This document shows, one piece after another, positions 6,715-10,585 of a stretch of 10,585 nucleotides of DNA. Each line of letters starts with the position of its first letter. The stretch's first letter is position 1. The notes beneath the pieces are model-generated. The model had not been told where the DNA came from, made no database searches, and saw only the letters and a list, made by a program, of their open reading frames with translations. The position numbers were made by a program, and so were the translations under genes. Source of the stretch: JBEEMU01 sp043778315 (GTDB lineage Bacteria > Bacteroidota > Bacteroidia > Chitinophagales > Saprospiraceae); the NCBI GenBank assembly GCA_043778315.1, contig JAYWGJ010000022.1, forward strand, positions 1 to 10,585, in the 5' to 3' direction.

Positions 6715-6849
6715 TTTCATGAAGGTAAGTAAAATTTTACTCTTTTTGAAATTTACCAAAAAAGCTTTACTACAAAAGAATAGCAAATTACATTCCAAAA
6801 ATCAATTTAACCATAGAATCATTCTAAAATCAATTTTAATTTTTTAATT

Positions 6850-7119
6850 ATGAACAAAGGAGATTTAATCACAAAAATCGCAGAAGATGCGGGCATCACA
6901 AAGGTACAAGCTACAGCAGCTTTGAACGCATTTATCGGTGCAGTCGGTCACGCGCTTCGCCAGGACGACAAAGTACAGTTGGTTGGCTTTGGCACGTTTA
7001 GTGTCGCGGCACGCGAAGCCCGCATGGGTCGCAACCCGAAAACAGGCGTAGCGATGGAGCTTCCTGCAAAAAAAACTGCCAAGTTTAAAGCTGGCAAAGA
7101 CCTCAACGATTCACTTTAA
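6850..7119 (+). CDS. HU family DNA-binding protein
   Basis: An 89-residue histone-like protein that dimerises, bends and compacts DNA in the nucleoid. The N-terminal helices begin MNKGDLITKIAEDAGITKVQ. The GFGTF turn is at 46-50, the basic beta-arm carries RMGRNPKTG (58-66) with the DNA-intercalating proline P63, and the C-terminal helix ends near DLNDSL. Length and motifs are standard for HU rather than IHF; a homodimer is likely, by inference. The ATG follows a run of A/T without a Shine-Dalgarno, which is normal in this phylum. It has its own promoter and long leader, and two hairpins follow it, so it is probably monocistronic and strongly expressed. Confidence 0.96.
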   Translation: MNKGDLITKIAEDAGITKVQATAALNAFIGAVGHALRQDDKVQLVGFGTFSVAAREARMGRNPKTGVAMELPAKKTAKFKAGKDLNDSL

Positions 7120-7154
7120 TACCATCTGCTATCGATTGAAAAAATTACACCCCC

Positions 7155-7194
7155 GGATAAATTGATTTAATTATGCACTCGCATTTTTTTATCC
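7155..7194 (+). terminator. Candidate terminator hairpin after HU
   Basis: ATGC-ACTC-GCAT (7173-7184) forms a short stem directly followed by seven T, and GGATAAA (7155-7161) pairs with TTTATCC (7188-7194) outside it. It begins 35 bases after the HU stop. The stem is short, but the run of T on the plus strand fits an intrinsic terminator. Confidence 0.45.
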
Positions 7195-7209
7195 TTATTT
7201 AACAGTAAA

Positions 7210-7246
7210 AAGGTAGCTACTTAATCCAAGATTAGGTAGCTACTTT
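7210..7246 (+). terminator. 17-bp hairpin downstream of HU
   Basis: The left arm 7210-7226 and right arm 7230-7246 pair over all 17 positions around a CAA loop, with GTAGCTAC in both arms. Two of the pairs are G-U wobbles that exist only in plus-strand RNA (they become A-C mismatches in the minus-strand RNA), which suggests an RNA structure of the HU transcript. The run of T after it is poor (CTTGGGTTTA), so it may protect the 3' end rather than terminate on its own. Confidence 0.6.
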
Positions 7247-7283
7247 CTTGGGTTTATAATAGCGATAGGCTGTAAAATTTTGA

Positions 7284-7331
7284 CCGTTATATCTTGTAAA
7301 CTGTAAACCGTTATATTTTGTAAACTGTAAA
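7284..7331. repeat. Two tandem 24-nt repeats
   Basis: 7284-7307 and 7308-7331 are direct repeats of CCGTTATAT(C/T)TTG followed by TAAACTGTAAA, differing at one base. A partial related stretch, CTGTAAAATTTTGACCG, lies just upstream from 7270. They lie in the convergent spacer between HU and the TlpA-like gene, next to a second repeat family with which they share the (complemented) TGTAA-x-CTGTAA motif. Confidence 0.85.
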
Positions 7332-7338
7332 CTTTTTG

Positions 7339-7465
7339 ACCCTCGCGAACATAAGTTTATTGCTTACAGCTTACAGCTTCCTCTAACCCTCGCGAACATA
7401 AGTTTATAGCTTACAGCTTCCTCTGACCCTCGCGAACATAAGTTTTATTGCTTACAGCTTTCTTA
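7339..7465. repeat. Three tandem 40/47-nt repeats overlapping the TlpA-like stop codon
   Basis: Units are 7339-7385 (47 nt), 7386-7425 (40 nt) and 7426-7465 (40 nt). Each begins ACCCTCGCGAACATAAGTTT and continues with GCTTACAGCTT. The first unit is 7 nt longer because TTACAGC is duplicated, a typical slippage event. The third unit ends in the stop codon of the minus-strand gene (7463-7465), so the array forms that gene's 3' flank. On the minus strand, 7376-7362 can pair with 7332-7318 over 14 consecutive positions including two G-U pairs. There are no spacers as in a CRISPR array. Confidence 0.85.
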
Positions 7466-9949
7466 ATGTGTTTTTTTGGATAAGTCAAAGAGCATGGTTT
7501 TGAGTTCTTCGGTATCGTGAGAGGCTGGTTTTTCGGCGAATAAGCCACTTTTGTCTATCAAATAATACTCGGGGAGTGCGTTGATGTTGTACTCTTTGGC
7601 GAGCGCGCCGAGGGGTCCGTCGGGTGAATTGAGGTGCAAACCTGGATAATTAGTGTTTTGCAGGGCGGTTTGCCAAGCCGAGACGTTTTTATCCAACGAA
7701 ACGTGAACAAAAACGACGTTAGGGTCTTCCTGCATAATGAGTTTTTCTGCTTCCTGCATTAGTGCCATTTTTCGTATGCAAGAGCCGCACCATGTTGCCC
7801 AAAAATCCAAATAAATCACTTTTCCTTTGAGGTCGGTGAGGGCGATATTTTTACCCGTGTTGTCCGCGAGTTTGAAGGGTGGTGCTTCGCTACCTGCGGA
7901 GTATTTGCGGGTATCTTGGTACAAGTTGGTCAAGATTTGGGCATAAAACGGGTTGTCGTTGGTATAAATAAACTCTTTAAAGTTATCGGCTACGGCATCT
8001 AAATTGCCTTCGCGTATGGCTTGTACAAGCAGCACGGTTCGGAAAAACTGCAAGGGTTTGCCGCTCAATGCGTTGCTGGCGAAAACATATTGTCCTACGA
8101 AGGGGCTGCCCGTAGCGGTATTTTGTTTCATATAAGCATAATTAATGTATGCCATGATGAACTGTTGGTATTTTTCGCTGGCGAGTGCTTCTTTATTTTG
8201 GACGGGTATTTGCGCCAAAAAGTTGAAATAATCGTCGGTGAGTTGGTGCATATTGCCGTAGGCAAAACCATAAACCAAGGATTTGTACGCCCAGTCGTAG
8301 GTGATTTCGGCGGTCATATATTGCCTAAACGCATCAGTTACCCGTCCTTTTTGAACTTCAAAGTTCTCCAAAACCGCTTGTTTGGCGGCACGCTCCGCGC
8401 CTATATTTTTCTCAAACTCGGGGCGATGCAAGGCGCGCATACGGTCGTCGATGGAGGTTTCCACTATATAGGTGTGTATGCCTTTTTTAAAGGTCGTGGT
8501 GTTAAACATATTCAGCTCCTCGTTGAACTGTTGGCGAAAAGCGAATAAACAGTCATTATCCAAGCCGCTCGTACCCGAAAACTTCATATCATAAAACGTA
8601 TTGACATCTACAATGATATGAAGGCTGTCTTTGGGTGCCAAAAACAATGGCATTTTATTGCGCGTATATTCGAAAACGACCAAACGAGGTTCTTCTACAT
8701 CGATGCTGTCGATGCGAAAAAAGCCGTTTTTCAGTATCGCGTTATAATTTACTATTGCGCCGTTGAGGTTTTTATTGACAATCTGTAAGCGCACGGCAGG
8801 GTCTAAACCGTCTTTGATAAAACCTGTTAAGGTAGCGTACTTGCGGTTAATTTTGGCAGCCGTTTGTGGGTCGCTTTTTTCGTCGTAGGTCTTGTTAGCG
8901 GCTTGTTGCTGCCCTTCTATGACGGTGGTATTAGCTGCCGTAAATTTTTGATATACGGTGGTAATATCCGAAATCCAAGCAGATTTCGGATATTTTTCAG
9001 CATAATTACTATATAATTTGTTGGCATCATTATGCTCGCCGCTTTTAATGACTTGTAGCAATAAAGCGGCGCGAAATAGCTCTAACGACCGCTTAGTTAG
9101 CACCTCCTCCAAAAAATTATACTCGCCCACAAAGAGGTTTTTGTCGTTTCCTTTTTGCAAATACAGGTAGTTGGTGTATGCCAACACATAAGCCTGATAC
9201 CGCTCGCTGCCGAGCGAACGGTCGCTTTGTATAGGCGTTTGTTTGAGCATATCATAGTAGCGCGCCGTTATTTCGTTCGGCTTGCCATACAAATAGCCAT
9301 AAGTGAGGTGTTTGTACGCCCAATCATAGTTAATTTCGGCGTTCATAAAATCCTTGAAGTCACCACCAAACTTACCCAACTCCTGCTCTATACCATCAAT
9401 AGCCAATTTTTTTTGGTCGCGCTCCACTTGCAATAAATTATCGACGGTAGTAGCCGTACTTTGCAGCATTTTGTTCGCAATCGTATTTTCTATGGTATAA
9501 ATATGTATGCCTTTTGCGGCAGATTTGTAAGTGACAGCGAAATCCGTTTCGTTAAATAACTCACAGAATTTGACCCACGCCTTAGCCGTATTTGCGCCCT
9601 GCCCCGAAAAAACAACGGCTTCAGGAAACAGCGCAGTATCGATATTGAGAAAAAGATTGTCACCTGGCGCGGCAAAAAACTCCAATTTTTTACCCTTATA
9701 GTAAATTGACAGCAGCCGCCCTTCAACGAGCGGAACACTCACTTTGAAGTAGCCATCGTCCGTAATCAAAGTCTTGTAGGCTTTGCCTATATTATCCAAG
9801 TATTTTTCGCATACTTGCACCACTATTTCCTCCGCGTCGTGCGAAGAGAGTTTTCCCGAAATCATAGCGTTTTTGGCTTGCGCTGCCACACTCAGCGTAA
9901 GGCAAATTACTAAGCATATAATCGGACGTATAATACTATTATTTTGCAT
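7463..9949 (-). CDS. Secreted TlpA-like thioredoxin protein with two tandem N-terminal modules
   Basis: An 828-residue periplasmic protein. Residues 1-25 are a signal peptide ending AQA, without a lipobox. Residues about 28-337 and 371-682 are two copies of one module at an offset of about 343: GIH-x-Y at 147 and 490, AEI-x-YDWAYK at 204 and 547, SE-x-YQ at 248 and 591, FVG-x-Y-x-F at 273 and 617. Each starts with a beta-rich part like the DUF4369-type domains found before TlpA domains in Bacteroidota, followed by a helical part. Residues about 683-828 are a thioredoxin fold with WATWCGSC (C721, C724) and cis-proline P793 (ALPEYY), so a thiol-disulfide role is likely. TlpA relatives are usually 350-480 residues with one such module. 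It has its own minus-strand promoter. The redox partner is unknown. Confidence 0.9.
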   Translation of the reverse strand: MQNNSIIRPIICLVICLTLSVAAQAKNAMISGKLSSHDAEEIVVQVCEKYLDNIGKAYKTLITDDGYFKVSVPLVEGRLLSIYYKGKKLEFFAAPGDNLFLNIDTALFPEAVVFSGQGANTAKAWVKFCELFNETDFAVTYKSAAKGIHIYTIENTIANKMLQSTATTVDNLLQVERDQKKLAIDGIEQELGKFGGDFKDFMNAEINYDWAYKHLTYGYLYGKPNEITARYYDMLKQTPIQSDRSLGSERYQAYVLAYTNYLYLQKGNDKNLFVGEYNFLEEVLTKRSLELFRAALLLQVIKSGEHNDANKLYSNYAEKYPKSAWISDITTVYQKFTAANTTVIEGQQQAANKTYDEKSDPQTAAKINRKYATLTGFIKDGLDPAVRLQIVNKNLNGAIVNYNAILKNGFFRIDSIDVEEPRLVVFEYTRNKMPLFLAPKDSLHIIVDVNTFYDMKFSGTSGLDNDCLFAFRQQFNEELNMFNTTTFKKGIHTYIVETSIDDRMRALHRPEFEKNIGAERAAKQAVLENFEVQKGRVTDAFRQYMTAEITYDWAYKSLVYGFAYGNMHQLTDDYFNFLAQIPVQNKEALASEKYQQFIMAYINYAYMKQNTATGSPFVGQYVFASNALSGKPLQFFRTVLLVQAIREGNLDAVADNFKEFIYTNDNPFYAQILTNLYQDTRKYSAGSEAPPFKLADNTGKNIALTDLKGKVIYLDFWATWCGSCIRKMALMQEAEKLIMQEDPNVVFVHVSLDKNVSAWQTALQNTNYPGLHLNSPDGPLGALAKEYNINALPEYYLIDKSGLFAEKPASHDTEELKTMLFDLSKKTH

Positions 9950-10033
9950 AAAAGCGGTTTTTTATATTAATTTTTGTAATAATATGAAATTTAAGCAATA
10001 TTTTTTAACCTTTTACCAATACTTGTCCATTAG

Positions 10034-10041
10034 CAAAGGTA
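10034..10041 (-). promoter_or_regulatory. -7 promoter element for the TlpA-like gene
   Basis: Read on the minus strand, 10041-10034 is TACCTTTG, a perfect TAnnTTTG. Transcription would start near 10029, giving a leader of about 80 nt before the ATG at 9949. The same octamer precedes hflX. No convincing -33 element lies upstream. Confidence 0.55.
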
Positions 10042-10074
10042 AGCAATATTCTTAGGAAAGAAGAAAAAATAAGT

Positions 10075-10244
10075 AGTGCCAAAATATTGTAAAGGATTTT
10101 GCAGCAAAACAAGGCAGATTTGACGCTCAATGCAGCGCATTGTAAGGATAATCTAACGCAGTTTTGGTATGAACAAAAATAAAGATAGCAAACTATCTTT
10201 GTTTGCCGTGAACGGGCGAAGCCCAGACGAGCAATATTGGTACT
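10075..10244 (+). ncRNA. Structured repeat element, copy A (putative)
   Basis: The strand is assigned arbitrarily to match copy B. Ends are imperfect inverted repeats: AGTGCCAAAATATTG (10075-10089) against CAATATTGGTACT (10232-10244). Inside, in order: a 22-nt box at 10093-10114 that is identical to copy B at 19 positions and includes hairpin TTTTG-CAG-CAAAA (10097-10109); hairpin CAATGC-AGC-GCATTG (10128-10142); hairpin AAAGATAG-CAAA-CTATCTTT (10181-10200, perfect); hairpin GGGC-GAA-GCCC (10214-10224); and the box GCAATATTG (10231-10239). AGATT (10116-10120) can also pair with AATCT (10150-10154) around the second hairpin. No protein is encoded. It could be a structured RNA, a MITE-like element or a relic of a mobile element. 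Confidence 0.5.
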
Positions 10245-10370
10245 GGTTATTTTAGACGCTTTACTTAGTACTCGACTAATCTAATTTGTTGAAAGTGTAA
10301 ACTTAATTCGTTGTTTCCAATTTTTATTTTTGGTATAATTTTTATTTTTAATGTGTAGAATTATAAAAAA

Positions 10371-10386
10371 TAAATTTGTACGTTTG
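10371..10386 (+). promoter_or_regulatory. Two abutting perfect -7 motifs upstream of structured copy B
   Basis: TAAATTTG (10371-10378) and TACGTTTG (10379-10386) both match TAnnTTTG exactly and adjoin each other. Transcription would begin near 10383-10392, just before the inverted repeat that opens copy B at 10406. No gene start follows within the window, so a non-coding transcript is possible. No clear -33 element is seen, and short motifs like this do occur by chance in A/T-rich DNA. Confidence 0.4.
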
Positions 10387-10405
10387 TAAAGAGTATGTAA
10401 AATTT

Positions 10406-10585
10406 AAGTTGGATAGATTTTTATGCAGGATTTTGCTTCAAGACAAGGAACGAAATAAGGGTCGTAGCCGCGCTGCTTCGCAGCGTTCACAACGTAAGAA
10501 GCCATTTCTATGGCTTCTTATTCGCTCATGTTACTTATTGAGTGAAGCAGTATTGAAGTAAAAGACAAGCTAAAATGTCCAACTT
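10406..10585 (+). ncRNA. Structured repeat element, copy B (putative; may continue past the window)
   Basis: Opens with AAGTTGGA (10406-10413) and closes with its exact complement TCCAACTT (10578-10585) at the last base of the window, so pairing may extend further. Inside: the 22-nt box 10427-10448 with hairpin TTTTG-CTT-CAAGA (10431-10443, one wobble); hairpin CGCTGC-TTC-GCAGCG (10471-10485); a perfect 11-bp hairpin TAAGAAGCCAT-TTCT-ATGGCTTCTTA (10495-10520); hairpin CGCTCA...TGAGTG (10524-10529 with 10540-10545, approximate); and the box GCAGTATTG (10547-10555). The order matches copy A although stem sequences differ. Two TAnnTTTG motifs lie just upstream, suggesting plus-strand transcription. 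Confidence 0.5.

Larger units (their letters stand above)
10042..10585. other. Gene-free stretch of more than 500 bases with structured repeats
   Basis: I find no convincing gene here: the longest frame (10376-10561, plus) starts at a TTG-type codon, runs through two perfect hairpins and has no protein-like features. The stretch instead contains two related hairpin-rich elements and a tandem promoter-like motif, listed separately. The part between them (10245-10370) is A/T-rich and shows nothing recognisable. Confidence 0.6.

Noticed and set aside
6656..6847. 63-codon plus-strand open frame before HU
   Set aside because: It is A/T-driven, rich in K, I, L and F, needs a TTG start upstream of the HU promoter motif, and occupies the HU leader.
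7339..7465. CRISPR array
   Set aside because: The units are adjacent direct repeats without unique spacers, only three in number, and no cas gene is present.
8021..8548. 175-codon plus-strand open frame opposite the TlpA-like gene
   Set aside because: It lies inside the second module of a well-supported gene and shows no protein family features.
10376..10561. 61-codon plus-strand open frame
   Set aside because: It runs through the perfect 6-bp and 11-bp hairpins of copy B, has a non-ATG start and a basic composition that follows from the hairpins.
10075..10585. Retron, group II intron or diversity-generating element
   Set aside because: The hairpin-rich copies invite this reading, but no reverse transcriptase or intron domain V-like sequence is visible in the window.

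Overview
The window looks like chromosomal DNA of a member of the Bacteroidota. Three things point there. A DUF4292-like fragment is followed by an EnvC/M23-type protein, an arrangement common in that phylum. Promoter-like sequences match the Bacteroidota -7 consensus TAnnTTTG (2114-2121, 6707-6714, 10371-10386, and 10041-10034 on the minus strand). Starts lack Shine-Dalgarno sequences and are preceded by A/T-rich stretches instead. I cannot place it below phylum level. Genes are moderately GC-rich and the spacers strongly AT-rich. No tRNA, rRNA, CRISPR array, transposase or phage gene is visible.

Layout, plus strand 1-6397: the 3' end of a DUF4292-like gene; a periplasmic coiled-coil protein with a degenerate LytM domain (EnvC type); a GNAT acetyltransferase resembling diamine acetyltransferases; the ribosome-associated GTPase HflX, whose promoter lies almost on its start codon; a small four-helix membrane protein with conserved histidines; a 105-bp double-armed palindrome; a four-helix membrane protein with an acidic linker, whose C-terminal part resembles the two-helix domain associated with TRADD-N proteins; and an OppC/DppC-type ABC permease with a TTG start and an internal insertion. 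6408-6599 holds a convergent 63-residue lipoprotein on the minus strand. An HU-type DNA-binding protein (6850-7119) follows, with its own promoter, a leader of about 130 nt and two candidate terminator hairpins. A large minus-strand gene (9949-7463) encodes a secreted protein with two tandem copies of a ~343-residue module and a C-terminal TlpA-like thioredoxin domain (CGSC).

The non-coding parts are the most unusual. Between the convergent HU and TlpA-like genes lie two families of short tandem repeats (24-nt units, then 40/47-nt units). Upstream of the TlpA-like gene, 10042-10585 has no convincing gene but carries two diverged copies (10075-10244 and 10406-10585) of one element: a conserved 22-nt box, then hairpins in the same order whose stem sequences differ while pairing is kept, then a conserved GCARTATTG box, all inside short inverted repeats. 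The second copy lies just after two abutting perfect TAnnTTTG motifs and may be transcribed.

The coding genes are mostly envelope and housekeeping functions: septal or peptidoglycan control, ribosome rescue or splitting, nucleoid structure, peptide transport and periplasmic thiol-disulfide chemistry. They do not form one pathway. The best candidates for something undescribed are the paired structured elements at the right end, the TRADD-N-associated-like membrane protein, and the duplicated-module TlpA protein with its repeat-laden 3' flank.
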